From Xylanibacter rodentium (GTDB taxonomy: Bacteria > Bacteroidota > Bacteroidia > Bacteroidales > Bacteroidaceae), in contig NZ_JABKKE010000009.1 of the NCBI RefSeq assembly GCF_013166575.1, positions 1 through 64,000 of the forward strand: a stretch of DNA of 64,000 nucleotides, read 5' to 3'. The notes below the pieces were generated by a model that saw only the letters and a program-made list of their open reading frames with translations, made no database searches and was not told the origin of the DNA. Each line of letters opens with the position of its first letter. The stretch's first letter is position 1. The translations under genes were made by a program, and so were the position numbers. Shown here piece by piece: positions 15,231 through 23,863 of this stretch.

Positions 15231-16800
15231 GTCCATATAACCTGCATTAAAAATTTTGTTATCTACGCGGAGCACGCCACGTTTTGGGTGTGGGTTTCCT
15301 GCGCCTTTCTTGCATAGTTCGTCTATGTCTCTTTTTGCCGCTGTTCCGTTATATTCCTGTGGCTCTATATATGCCAGCGTACCATCGGCGAAACGCTGTA
15401 AAATAGTAGCATGACCGCCGCGACCTTTCCAGCCTATTGTGAGAATATAAACGCCCTCCTCCTTTGTTACTTCCTCAAAGTATTCGTGATAGCGTTTTTC
15501 TGTCATGGTCTTATAGCCTTTTTTCTCTTTCCATTCATAGGTGTAGGCTGGCTTTGCAGGTGTACCGTCTGCATTTGTCCACATGTCGAAGCTGTGCCCA
15601 TTCATAGCCCACTCGTTACGACTGCCTGAACGCTCCACGCAGCCCTTTGCCGTAACATTGAAGCCACGCAGGCGCAGTGCGTATGCAGGTGAACATGTGG
15701 CGCAATTTATACTATACCGCTCATCCCGTGACTTTTTATAGTCAGGGTTCAACTTGTAACGCTTACCTGCTTTATCGCGGTATGTGCCGTTGGGGTCTTC
15801 AATAAACTGCAAAACGTGTTTAGGGTTCGCGCTCTGTTTGTCTGCATCATCCAGGCTCATGGGTACACCTTTGCGTATTTTAGCCGCTTTTTCTATGTCT
15901 ATGTAATTTTGCACAATGGCCTCCTTTTCCGCATCGGTCAGGCTGTCGGGCAGTTCTGCTTTATAACGGTCTTTTCTGACCTGTTCGCTTTCTTCCTGGA
16001 CGACTTCCTGTACTACCTTTTTCGCCGCCGCTGGAGCCTTAAAATACGGGTGTTTCGGCGGAAACAGTTGCATTTCCTTACCAGCGTTAAAGCGGAAAAT
16101 CTGCTGCTTTGCCGCCTCTGTGGCACTGTCGCCCAGCTCCATGGCCGCCTTTGGGTCGCTTTCGGTGTATTTGCCACGGCGTACCTGTACGGCGGTGCAT
16201 CGGCAGCCCCAGCCATTCGGCGGGTAGTATTTAGACCAGAACGGGTCGGAAGGCGGCAGTGTTATGCCGTCCAGGGCTGCGTGGTCTTCGCGCACGCGGT
16301 TATCCTCTGCCGTGCGGTACTGCAACAGGTAGCGGTCGCCGTCGGCCTCTATACCCACCCATTTGGCTGCCATTTGGCTGGTGCTTATGGCGTGTTTATA
16401 TTCGGCATACAGATAGGCTTTGTTATACTTGTTGTTGAGCTTTATCACGTCGGCCTGAAAATCGGCGTACTGCTTTATTTCGCCTTTGTCGTTCAGCAGC
16501 GACAGCCCTATTTCGCGCATGGCGTGGAACGTCTTAAAGCCTGAAAATATAAAAGCTGTTTTCTTCCAGGGCATAGCGCAGCGTGTCGGGCACGTCGGTA
16601 GGCAGGTGCGTGTTTACGCCCCTGTTAATGGCTGCCGCCGTCTCGATCAAGAGTTTGCGCGCCGCAGGGTCTTTAACCTGGTTTATGTCGAAGCCGCCAG
16701 CCTTATAGATAAGGTCGGCCACAGCATCGAAGACAGACGGGGCAAGGCTGGGCGCGTCGTCATCGGCGGCCAGCTGGAGCGTGTCGTCCTCATAAAGCAT
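15213..16800 (-). CDS. MuF-type minor head protein with C-terminal papain-like toxin domain; frameshifted
   Basis: Portal-associated head morphogenesis protein (Mu gpF). Two overlapping frames make up one protein: 16800-16534 supplies the N-terminus ending RYALEENSF, and 16574-15213 continues as FIFSGFKTFHAMRE. One extra base in the T-run at 16554-16551 separates them. The MuF core shows VREDHAALDGITLPPSDPFW and YYPPNGWGCRCTAV. After a linker, the last 200 residues hold INCATCSPAYALRLRGFNVTA, GRGGHATILQRF and YIEPQEYNG, giving a Cys-His-Glu triad like papain-fold (Tox-PL) polymorphic toxin domains. ATG 16800 is the first available start. Confidence 0.8.
16551..16554 (-). other. Single-base frameshift in the MuF gene
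   Basis: On the minus strand the four T at this site read TTT TAT ATT in one frame; with three T the sequence would read through as NSFIFSGF, exactly the family consensus. It is either a real mutation, a sequencing error, or a +1 recoding site. Confidence 0.75.
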
Positions 16801-16859
16801 ATTTACTGCTGCATGGAAAGCCCCGTATTTTTCGCGCAGGTCAGCAGCGTGCGCGGGGC

Positions 16860-18110
16860 TTACCCGAAAAAAGCGTCGGGCTGTGTCTTTTTTTCACGCA
16901 CGCCTGTGATAGGCACGTTGTATTTGTCTGTGAAATACTGCGGGTCTATTTCGTAATACTCCAGAAGCACGCGCTCCATTTCGCGCTGTTCTGACGGTGT
17001 AAAGGCCGCCGCGTCGTCCCACTCAAAGCGCAGGCCGCCGACAGGGAAGCCGTGCGCCTGCATGAACGGCAGCAGGTGGTCGTTCACATTGTTAGACAGC
17101 ATTTTTTTGTCGGCCTCTATGACATTCTCGAACACGTCCAGGTGCGTTTCAGACTGTGAAAGCGAGCTGCCCGCGTCTATGGTCATGGTCTGGTTAAGTA
17201 TGCCCTTTGAAATTTCGCTGTTACATCTGTCCACGCGCTTGTCATAGACGTTGTAAGCGTCGCCCCTGCTGCTTTCCTTTATGTCTATTTCGGTGCCGTC
17301 AGGGAACAGACCCCAAAACGCGCTGCCCATGTTTTCGAGGGCACTTTCAATTTTGGCACGTTCCGCGTCGTCTGTGGTGGTGGCCCTTGCTATACGCATA
17401 GGCGCGCCGAAAATTTCGCCGAACATGTCCCAGAAACCCAGCATATTTTTTTTGCTTATGCACTGCGGGGCGCATTTCAGCAGCAGGCCGAGGTCGTAGG
17501 GTTTGCCTATCTCCAGGCACCAGCTGGCCAGCTCACCCTCGCGGTAGCTTATGCCGCTGCGCCAATCGTCGCCCGTGTTCCGCAGCAGCATACCATGCTC
17601 CTGGCACACATGCTTACGTGGCACCAGCTCCACGCCCTCAAAGCTCAACCCGTCCGAGGTCTTCACAATGTCGCCAAACTGCACAAGGCTGTGCCCCCAG
17701 AAACGGGAGTCCAGAGCCAGGGAGCAGTAGTCGTTAAACCATTCGCGCTCAAACATAGCCGTGGCCTTTTCCACCTCTTTGCCGTCTGCGCCCACCATGC
17801 GGAACTTTTGTTTCATCACCATGCCTTTACGCTGGCCTATGCAGCCCTCAAGATGCAGGTCAATGAGGCAGTCGGTATAAATGTCGTAAAGGTTCTGCCG
17901 TTTGGGGTTGTCTATGTTTATGGCCATTTGCCAGGCCTGCCGCCACATGCCCACGTCCTTTTTTGTCAGGCTGTCGGTCTGTCGTATGAGTTCGGCGGTA
18001 AGGCGGCGACCCTCTTTGCTTTTGACAAATTCGGCAATGCGGTGCACCTCTGCACTGCTGTACGTCTGGCCGCCTGTAAAGATATTGCCTATTTTCTGTA
18101 AAATGTTCAT
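16860..18110 (-). CDS. Portal protein (Mu gp29 type, DUF935)
   Basis: 416 residues. Hallmarks of the DUF935 portal family: RQAWQMAINIDNPKRQNLY, GHSLVQFGDIV, LVPRKHVC, GAPMRIARATT and SSLSQSETHLDVFE. The portal forms the DNA entry ring and binds terminase. It begins 26 bp after the gp36-like stop and its 3' end is followed by the MuF gene, the standard Mu order 28-29-30. The C-terminus ends in DAFFG. Start ATG 18110 precedes a conserved amphipathic N-terminus. Confidence 0.92.
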   Translation of the reverse strand: MNILQKIGNIFTGGQTYSSAEVHRIAEFVKSKEGRRLTAELIRQTDSLTKKDVGMWRQAWQMAINIDNPKRQNLYDIYTDCLIDLHLEGCIGQRKGMVMKQKFRMVGADGKEVEKATAMFEREWFNDYCSLALDSRFWGHSLVQFGDIVKTSDGLSFEGVELVPRKHVCQEHGMLLRNTGDDWRSGISYREGELASWCLEIGKPYDLGLLLKCAPQCISKKNMLGFWDMFGEIFGAPMRIARATTTDDAERAKIESALENMGSAFWGLFPDGTEIDIKESSRGDAYNVYDKRVDRCNSEISKGILNQTMTIDAGSSLSQSETHLDVFENVIEADKKMLSNNVNDHLLPFMQAHGFPVGGLRFEWDDAAAFTPSEQREMERVLLEYYEIDPQYFTDKYNVPITGVREKKTQPDAFFG

Positions 18111-18136
18111 TTAACGGGTGTTTAACGGTTTGTAAA

Positions 18137-18562
18137 TTACCATGTGCAGCTGCCCACCTTATCCAGGCCAGAGCCGAAGCGCACGGGGTTGTGGCTGTCA
18201 GTGTCGCCGTCGTCGCTTATGTATCTGGGCAGGTCAGGCGTGGCCTTTGAGGCTTGCACGTCTTTGAGCCATTTAATGCTGTCCTCATACATCTGGTCGC
18301 GTCTTTCGCTGCCCATGTCTCCAGGCAGACGGTGTACAAGTATATACAGCGCAATGTTTACGGCGCAGTCCACCAGCATGGCGTTACGGCAGTCGCCTTT
18401 CTGGGCAAACGCCTTTTTCATGTCGTAGCGGTCGCGGGTGTAGCTGCTTATTTTCTCCATGGCGGCCTTTTCGGCCTGCTTTCGTATGTCGGTGTGTGCC
18501 TGGAGCTGTTCAAACTCGAAATCGTCGCACACGGACTTGTAGTCCTCATCTGTAAGAAACAT
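18137..18562 (-). CDS. Mu gp36-like protein (DUF1320)
   Basis: 141 residues. MFLTDEDYKSVC at the N-terminus and AEKAAMEKISSYTRDRYDM are the DUF1320 signature, followed by VDCAVNIALYILVHRLPG. gp36 acts at head-tail connection. It is placed here between the terminase/86-residue protein and the portal gene rather than after the capsid as in Mu, because the head operon is inverted and rearranged. Confidence 0.85.
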   Translation of the reverse strand: MFLTDEDYKSVCDDFEFEQLQAHTDIRKQAEKAAMEKISSYTRDRYDMKKAFAQKGDCRNAMLVDCAVNIALYILVHRLPGDMGSERRDQMYEDSIKWLKDVQASKATPDLPRYISDDGDTDSHNPVRFGSGLDKVGSCTW

Positions 18563-18567
18563 TTGCT

Positions 18568-18828
18568 TTACTTTTTAATGGGTTGCGGGTCTGCCACATA
18601 AAGGGCTATTTCGCGGGCTTTCTCTGCCGTGAAGCCCTTTGCAAAGCGGTGGCACCGTATGAGCTTTTTAACGCCCTGCATCGACACGACAACGGGCTTT
18701 CCGTTCTGTACCAGCACCAGGAAACGACGGCGCAGGAGGTTAGCATCTTTCTGCGCCTTTTTTATGGCGCGTTTTCTGCGCCACTCAAATACGGTGGCGC
18801 GCACAAGTTTTTTAATAAAAGTTACCAT
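18568..18828 (-). CDS. Small basic phage protein, unknown
   Basis: 86 residues, very basic (WRRKRAIKKAQKDANLLRRR), overlapping the terminase gene end by 7 bp and preceding gp36 by 5 bp. The C-terminal half contains GKPVVVSMQGVKKLIR and FTAEKAREIALYV, a possible small helical domain. A DNA- or head-associated factor is plausible; no family recognised. Confidence 0.65.
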   Translation of the reverse strand: MVTFIKKLVRATVFEWRRKRAIKKAQKDANLLRRRFLVLVQNGKPVVVSMQGVKKLIRCHRFAKGFTAEKAREIALYVADPQPIKK

Positions 18829-20375
18829 GTTACATTTTTTGCGTTTCGCCGCTTTCCGAAAGACGGCGTGAAGTTTGTAATTTTAGAGTGTTTTTGCAGT
18901 ATGCTAATAGCCGACTCGTCAGCGTCTGGCGCATCATCGTGGCCGCGCATACCCTTTTGGAATGCCAGCGTCTGGTCAAGGCCGCGCAGCATGTCGGGGT
19001 CGTCCTTTTGGCTCTCGTCGTAAAAGACAAAGCCGCGCTCCCACAGCGGTGCGGAGGCCTCAATACGCTGGAACTTGTCGGGCTTTTTGCGTTTGTCGCC
19101 AATAATAGGCAGCTGGTAGCCGCGCAGGTCGCCCTCCTTTGTAAAGTCGTCCATTAACATGTCCTGCATGAAGTTGGCCTCCATGTAGAACTTTATGGCC
19201 ACGCCTGTGGCCTGTGCCCATTCGTAGAGGTCGTAACACCAGCGCACCATTTCGGCCACGGTAGCCTGCCGCACGAAAGCGCGCAGGTGCCACAGCTGGC
19301 CGCCTTTGACCTTACCCCAGAGCTTTGCGGCTTTGTAGTCGTTCTTTGTTGAGCCTTTCCATGAGGGGTCGATATACAGGACTATTTCCTCAAACTGTCG
19401 CCACTGTGGCCGTTTTGCCCACCTTATCCATTCCTGGCGGAACACGGCACCCTCGACAATCGGGTTGTTCATGTACTCTTTTTGAAATGAGCGGTACCCC
19501 TGGAAGTCCTCAATGGCCTGCACCTCTGCGCGTGTCCATTTGGCCGCCCATGAGACGTTGCCGTTCTCGTCCAATATATTGACCTGCGACACGCGCACGC
19601 CTTTGGTCTCTGAAATCTTTTGCAGTACGCTGTTTTTGGCTATGAGGTTGCCGACCATGATAAAGCGGCCACGGCCACCGTCCAGGGCACCGAACAAAGC
19701 CTCCTTTACCCAATCGGTAAGCCTCTGCACGCGGCTGGGGTTTTCGCACAGCTCGTCGTCGTCCAGGTCGTCTATGACAATGTAGTCAGGGCGGTGGCTG
19801 CGGTATCGCAGACCACGGGGCGACTGACCACGGCCACGGGCAAAAAAGGCCGTGCCGTCCTTTGTAACAAATTCGCCCTCCTCCCATGAACCGCTGTTGT
19901 ACTGTTCGCCGAAATCGTTAATATAACGCTGGTTGTACTGAAGCTCTGCCTGCACGTCAGCCAGCAGGGTATTTGCGTTGTCTTCACTCTTACCCACCAG
20001 CACCATGACGTTAATTTCGCGCTGTTCCTGACACTTTAGCCACAGGGGGATAAATATGTCCAGGTGTGTGGACTTTGCCGCGCCACGGTGCCATTTATAG
20101 ACCGCCCGCAGGTTCCTGTTTGCCTTTACCTCTTTGGCCGCCTTAATGTGGAAAGGCGCGCATGGTGTTTGCGCGCCTGTCTGCGAGTTCTGGGTGTAAT
20201 GGGGAAAATAGTAATCGACAAACGCGGAATAATCGGCACGCACACGCTTAATGCGCTGCTCCCGCTGGGCGTTTGTTTCGCCGCGCCCTATCATGGTGGC
20301 CGTCTGCACATCAGCACAGTGCTGTTTCCACAGTTCGAGTGCCTCTTTTCTTGTCAGTTTGTCGTAATTTGGCAT
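18822..20375 (-). CDS. Terminase large subunit (Mu gp28 type)
   Basis: 517 residues: packaging motor ATPase plus nuclease. Walker A-like WHRGAAKST at about 95-103, Walker B IVIDDLDDDEL at about 208-218, then a motif-III-like region and a nuclease domain with VLYIDPSWKG and the terminal acidic cluster HDDAPDADESAI. Mu-type terminases package by headful starting near the left end. The gene begins one base after the small subunit gene stop. Confidence 0.9.
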   Translation of the reverse strand: MPNYDKLTRKEALELWKQHCADVQTATMIGRGETNAQREQRIKRVRADYSAFVDYYFPHYTQNSQTGAQTPCAPFHIKAAKEVKANRNLRAVYKWHRGAAKSTHLDIFIPLWLKCQEQREINVMVLVGKSEDNANTLLADVQAELQYNQRYINDFGEQYNSGSWEEGEFVTKDGTAFFARGRGQSPRGLRYRSHRPDYIVIDDLDDDELCENPSRVQRLTDWVKEALFGALDGGRGRFIMVGNLIAKNSVLQKISETKGVRVSQVNILDENGNVSWAAKWTRAEVQAIEDFQGYRSFQKEYMNNPIVEGAVFRQEWIRWAKRPQWRQFEEIVLYIDPSWKGSTKNDYKAAKLWGKVKGGQLWHLRAFVRQATVAEMVRWCYDLYEWAQATGVAIKFYMEANFMQDMLMDDFTKEGDLRGYQLPIIGDKRKKPDKFQRIEASAPLWERGFVFYDESQKDDPDMLRGLDQTLAFQKGMRGHDDAPDADESAISILQKHSKITNFTPSFGKRRNAKNVTW

Positions 20376-20376
20376 G

Positions 20377-20853
20377 TTACTTTATAAGTTTGTTTTGCAT
20401 CAGGTAGTCGATATATTGGTTGTGGTATCTGTTTATGGTTTTGAGCAGTTCGGGTGTTATCTCATCATCAAACTGCGCCTGGAACTGTAACCACTTACTA
20501 AAGGCCATAAAGACCTCGATAACGTCCACTATGCTGGTGTGTTTGTCCAGCTTTTCAATGGTGGCCGAGAATTTGGCCAGCTTGTCGCCCAGGCCGTTTA
20601 TGGCCGTCGGGTCTTCGCTGTTGTTTACGCTCTCAAGCATTTTGTCAATGGTGCGCAGCAGCTTGTTTACAAGTTCGGGGCGTGTGATATTCTGCGCCGC
20701 CCGCTGTTCCTGCCAGCCCTCACCGTTCACCCACTTTGTAATGGTCTGCGCGCTTATGCCTGTCTTTTCGGCTATGACCTTTTGGCTGTCTCCCTGCATA
20801 AACAGAATGCGGGCGTAGTCTTTCTTTTCCTCACGTTCTTTTTTAGTTGCCAT
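20377..20853 (-). CDS. Terminase small subunit-like protein (Mu gp27 type)
   Basis: 158 residues. The N-terminal basic segment precedes a helix-turn-helix (SQKVIAEKTGISAQTITKWVNG, residues about 22-43), then long amphipathic helices that could oligomerise. It starts the minus-strand head operon and sits directly before the large terminase subunit, as gp27 does in Mu. It would recognise phage DNA for packaging. Confidence 0.75.
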   Translation of the reverse strand: MATKKEREEKKDYARILFMQGDSQKVIAEKTGISAQTITKWVNGEGWQEQRAAQNITRPELVNKLLRTIDKMLESVNNSEDPTAINGLGDKLAKFSATIEKLDKHTSIVDVIEVFMAFSKWLQFQAQFDDEITPELLKTINRYHNQYIDYLMQNKLIK

Positions 20854-21039
20854 TCATAACTTTTTAATGTGTTAGGGCAGCATATGGAAAATACCAAACG
20901 CTGCGGGGTTAATACTGTTAAAACTGCTGCAAAATTCCGCATTATTATTGGGAGTAAAAAAAAGTGTGTCAAGTCTTTACACTCTTTTTGCGGGGGCAGA
21001 AAAAAGCCCGCAAATTTGCACAGAAAAACCTAACCACAT

Positions 21040-21111
21040 CGCGGCGTAGAGCAGTGGTAGCTCGGGAGGTTCATTCCCTCCAGGTCGCAGGTTCGAGTCC
21101 TGCCGCCGCAA
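21040..21111 (+). tRNA. tRNA-Met(CAU), initiator-like, phage-borne
   Basis: 72-nt cloverleaf: acceptor CGCGGCG / CGCCGCA, D arm GAGC-GCTC, anticodon stem GGAGG / CCTCC with loop TTCATTC (CAT anticodon), five-base variable loop, T arm GCAGG-TTCGAGT-CCTGC, then A73. Positions 1 and 72 are C and A, the unpaired hallmark of bacterial initiator tRNA. The anticodon stem lacks the three consecutive G-C pairs usual in initiators and position 37 is T instead of A. CCA is not encoded. It lies between the divergent head operon and the protease gene. Confidence 0.8.
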
Positions 21112-21230
21112 CAACCCAGAGTAGAAAAATGACGCTGACGGCACAGGCTGGCAGTCCACGCAAAAGAGTGCTTAAACGGGTTTAGCACCAGGGCTGCCGC
21201 CTACCGTCTTTTTAAGACCTACGCAATGAA

Positions 21231-22253
21231 ATGGCAAAAGAAATGATTATCAGCACCAGCCGCCTGAACAGTTACGGCAGCCGTGTGATTACAGCGGGCA
21301 TCGACATTTCGCAGTACTCAAAAAATCCCGTGCTGCTGTGGATGCACCGTAGGAGTTTTAGCAATGGCACCCCGCTGCCTATCGGCAGGGTGGAAAACTT
21401 GCATTTTGACGGGGACGCGCTGAAAGGCACGCCCGTGTTTGACGTGAACGACCCATTCGCCAAACAGATAGCCGACAAGTGGGAGGGCGGGTTCCTGAAA
21501 ATGTGCAGCGCAGGGCTGGACATCGTGGAGACCAGCGTCGACCCCGTGCACCTGCTGCCTGGCCAGACGCGTGCCACTGTGCTGCGCTCCAAACTTACCG
21601 AGGTCAGCATTGTGGACATCGGCAGCAATGACGACGCTTTGCAGCTGTCAAACAGCGGCCAGCTGCTGACGCTGGCGGCGGGTGAGGCGTGCGAGGCTCT
21701 GCCCCTGCTGGAGCTGTCCAAGACCGACGGGCAGGACGACACGACAGACGACAAAGGAAAGGCCAAGGGCGGCAAGCCTGCGGCAAGTATTAACAATAAC
21801 AATAATAAACGCATGAAGAAAGAAACCTTACAGTTGCTCGGTCTGGCCGAAGAGGCGACCGAGGAGCAGGTACACAGTGCTGTGCAGCTGCTCAAACAGA
21901 GTGCCGACAAGGCGCAGAGCATGGAGCTGGCCGCTATCACTGCGGCGGTTGACCAGGCAGTCAAGGACAAACGTATTACGGAAGCCAAGCGCGACCACTT
22001 TATCCAGCTGGGTAAAAATGTAGGCGTGCAGCAGCTTAATGAAACGCTGGAGTGCATGTCGCCCGCCAGCAAGCCGCTGGACATGATTAACCAGCAGCCT
22101 GGCAGCAACGGTGCGCCCGCTGGTGCGGAGCATCAGACCTTTGCCAAACTGTCCGAGGTGCCCGCCGACAAAATCGAGAGCCTGAAAAAGGAGCAGCCCC
22201 AGGAGTATGCCCGCCTGTATAAGGCAGAGTATGGCATCGACCTGCCCCGCTAA
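21231..22253 (+). CDS. Prohead protease fused to scaffold (Mu gpI type)
   Basis: 340 residues. The first 170 residues have the HK97-type prohead protease pattern: NPVLLWMHRRSF with the catalytic His, GFLKMCSAGLDIV and KLTEVSIVDIGSNDDA with the catalytic Ser. A Lys/Gly/Ala linker and poly-Asn stretch follow, and then an alpha-helical scaffold part (about residue 195 onward). Mu gpI has the same composition. It processes the head precursor. An internal in-frame start at 21813 probably gives the scaffold alone. Confidence 0.85.
   Translation: MAKEMIISTSRLNSYGSRVITAGIDISQYSKNPVLLWMHRRSFSNGTPLPIGRVENLHFDGDALKGTPVFDVNDPFAKQIADKWEGGFLKMCSAGLDIVETSVDPVHLLPGQTRATVLRSKLTEVSIVDIGSNDDALQLSNSGQLLTLAAGEACEALPLLELSKTDGQDDTTDDKGKAKGGKPAASINNNNNKRMKKETLQLLGLAEEATEEQVHSAVQLLKQSADKAQSMELAAITAAVDQAVKDKRITEAKRDHFIQLGKNVGVQQLNETLECMSPASKPLDMINQQPGSNGAPAGAEHQTFAKLSEVPADKIESLKKEQPQEYARLYKAEYGIDLPR
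21813..22253 (+). CDS. Internal scaffold protein (Mu gpZ analogue), nested start
   Basis: 146-residue product starting at MKKETLQLLGL within the protease gene. The ATG is preceded by an A/T-rich leader with TTAACAATAACAATAATAAA, the same kind of leader that precedes independent phage genes, whereas the surrounding coding sequence is GC-rich. Mu expresses gpZ from an internal start in I in the same way. Confidence 0.6.
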   Translation: MKKETLQLLGLAEEATEEQVHSAVQLLKQSADKAQSMELAAITAAVDQAVKDKRITEAKRDHFIQLGKNVGVQQLNETLECMSPASKPLDMINQQPGSNGAPAGAEHQTFAKLSEVPADKIESLKKEQPQEYARLYKAEYGIDLPR

Positions 22254-22288
22254 CCGTAGTTAAACAACCATTTAACAAGTTATAAACA

Positions 22289-23374
22289 ATGAAAGCAATT
22301 ACAAAAATTTTCAGCTGTCTGCTTATGATGCTGGTAGGCATCGGAGTAAACAGCGCAATGGGAGCCACAATTTCCTGTGCCGTAGGCGGCACCCCTGTGG
22401 TGGGTGCACTTGCAGCCAACGGCGTGGCTTTGCTGGCAGGCGGCTTTATGCCTGCAAACGCCCTCCATGCAGGTGTACTTACTGAAATCTGGACAGGCGA
22501 AATGATTAAGGCGTTCCGCACCGCGCCCGAGTCTCTGGGCTGGTACGACCGCATCCGCTCTTATGACCAGTATGTGGAAAATGACGTTATCCACTTTACC
22601 GAAATCGGCGGCGACCCTAAAGTGCTGGTAAATAACACCACCTACCCGCTGAACATCACATCGCTGGACGACGCGGACAAGCCTGTGAGCCTGGACAAGT
22701 TCGACACCGAGGCCACCCCCGTAACAGACGACGAGCTCCACGCTGTCAGCTATGACAAAATGGCCAGCGTGCAGGAACGCCACCGCGAAGCTCTGAAAGA
22801 GAAGAAACGCGAAAAGGCCATACATGCCATCGCTCCAGACAAGGCCGAAGCTGGTAAGACCATAGTCCTGCGCACCACAGGAGAGAAAGACGCTGCCACC
22901 CTGCGCAAGCGCATGGTGCCTGCTGACCTCATCGCATTAAAGGCCGCATTTGACAATATGGGCACACCTGCAAAAGACCGTATTTTGGTGCTTTGCAGCG
23001 ACCACGCAAATGACCTGCTCCTTGTCGATCAGAAATTCCGCGAACAGTACAACATCAACCAGACAGAGGGTAAGATTGCCCGCCTTTACGGTTTTGACAT
23101 CTACGAGTATAACGGCACACCGTTCTACACCAGCGCAGGCAATAAAAAAGCCTTTGGCACCACGGCAGCCGCTACCGACCGCCAGGCCTCTGTGGCTTTC
23201 TATTGCCCTGGTATGATGAAAGCGAACGGCAGTGTGAAAATGTATTACAGCGAAGCAGAGAAAGACCCGCTTTACCACCGCAATTTGGTGAACTTCCGCA
23301 ACTGGGGTATCTGTCTGCCTCTTAAAGCCGACAAGACCCGCGCGGCAATCGTCAGCACGGTAGAAACTGCCTAA
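22289..23374 (+). CDS. Major capsid protein (HK97 fold, Mu gpT-like position)
   Basis: 361 residues. The first 65 residues are hydrophobic and signal-like (IFSCLLMMLVGIGVNSAMGA, then VALLAGGFMPANAL), followed by a capsid-like body with GWYDRIRSYDQYVENDVIHF, and C-terminal segments typical of Bacteroidales phage capsids (ILVLCSDHANDLL, GFDIYEYNGTPFY, SVAFYCPGMM). It follows the protease/scaffold gene as in Mu. The unusual N-terminus may be a delta-domain-like part removed by the prohead protease. Confidence 0.8.
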   Translation: MKAITKIFSCLLMMLVGIGVNSAMGATISCAVGGTPVVGALAANGVALLAGGFMPANALHAGVLTEIWTGEMIKAFRTAPESLGWYDRIRSYDQYVENDVIHFTEIGGDPKVLVNNTTYPLNITSLDDADKPVSLDKFDTEATPVTDDELHAVSYDKMASVQERHREALKEKKREKAIHAIAPDKAEAGKTIVLRTTGEKDAATLRKRMVPADLIALKAAFDNMGTPAKDRILVLCSDHANDLLLVDQKFREQYNINQTEGKIARLYGFDIYEYNGTPFYTSAGNKKAFGTTAAATDRQASVAFYCPGMMKANGSVKMYYSEAEKDPLYHRNLVNFRNWGICLPLKADKTRAAIVSTVETA

Positions 23375-23376
23375 AG

Positions 23377-23844
23377 ATGAAACAGGAACTTAAATATCTG
23401 GTACTTCACTGCACTGCCACCCCCGAGGGGCGCGACGTGTCGGCGGCTGAAATACGCCGCTGGCACACGTCGCCCGTCTCTGCGGGCGGCAGAGGCTGGA
23501 AACAGGTAGGATATACAGACCTGGTGCACCTCAATGGCAGCGTGGAGCGTCTGGTCGCCAACAACGAGGACGCATGGGTAGACCCCTGGGAAATCACCAA
23601 CGGCGCAAAAGGCTACAACAGCATAAGCAGGCATATAGTCTATGCTGGCGGTGTGGCAGCAGACGGAAAGACCCCCAAGGACACCCGCACCGCAGCCCAG
23701 AAGGCAGCCCTGGAAAAGTATGTTAAAGACTTCCACACCGCGCACCCGAAAGTAAAAATTATCGGCCATAATCAGGTAGCCGCAAAAGCCTGCCCGTCTT
23801 TCGACGTGTCAGCCTGGCTGCGTGAAATCGGCATAAATCAGTAA
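23377..23844 (+). CDS. Endolysin, N-acetylmuramoyl-L-alanine amidase
   Basis: 155 residues, amidase_2/PGRP fold: YLVLHCTATPEGRD supplies the first zinc His, the RRWHTSP region and SISRHIVYAGGV the middle of the fold, and GHNQVAAKACPSFDV the last ligand segment (His, Cys-Pro). It cleaves the amide bond between muramic acid and the stem peptide. No signal peptide, so release depends on a holin. It starts 2 bp after the capsid gene and leads the lysis genes. Confidence 0.92.
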   Translation: MKQELKYLVLHCTATPEGRDVSAAEIRRWHTSPVSAGGRGWKQVGYTDLVHLNGSVERLVANNEDAWVDPWEITNGAKGYNSISRHIVYAGGVAADGKTPKDTRTAAQKAALEKYVKDFHTAHPKVKIIGHNQVAAKACPSFDVSAWLREIGINQ

Positions 23845-23863
23845 TAACCCATTAACCCCCTGA

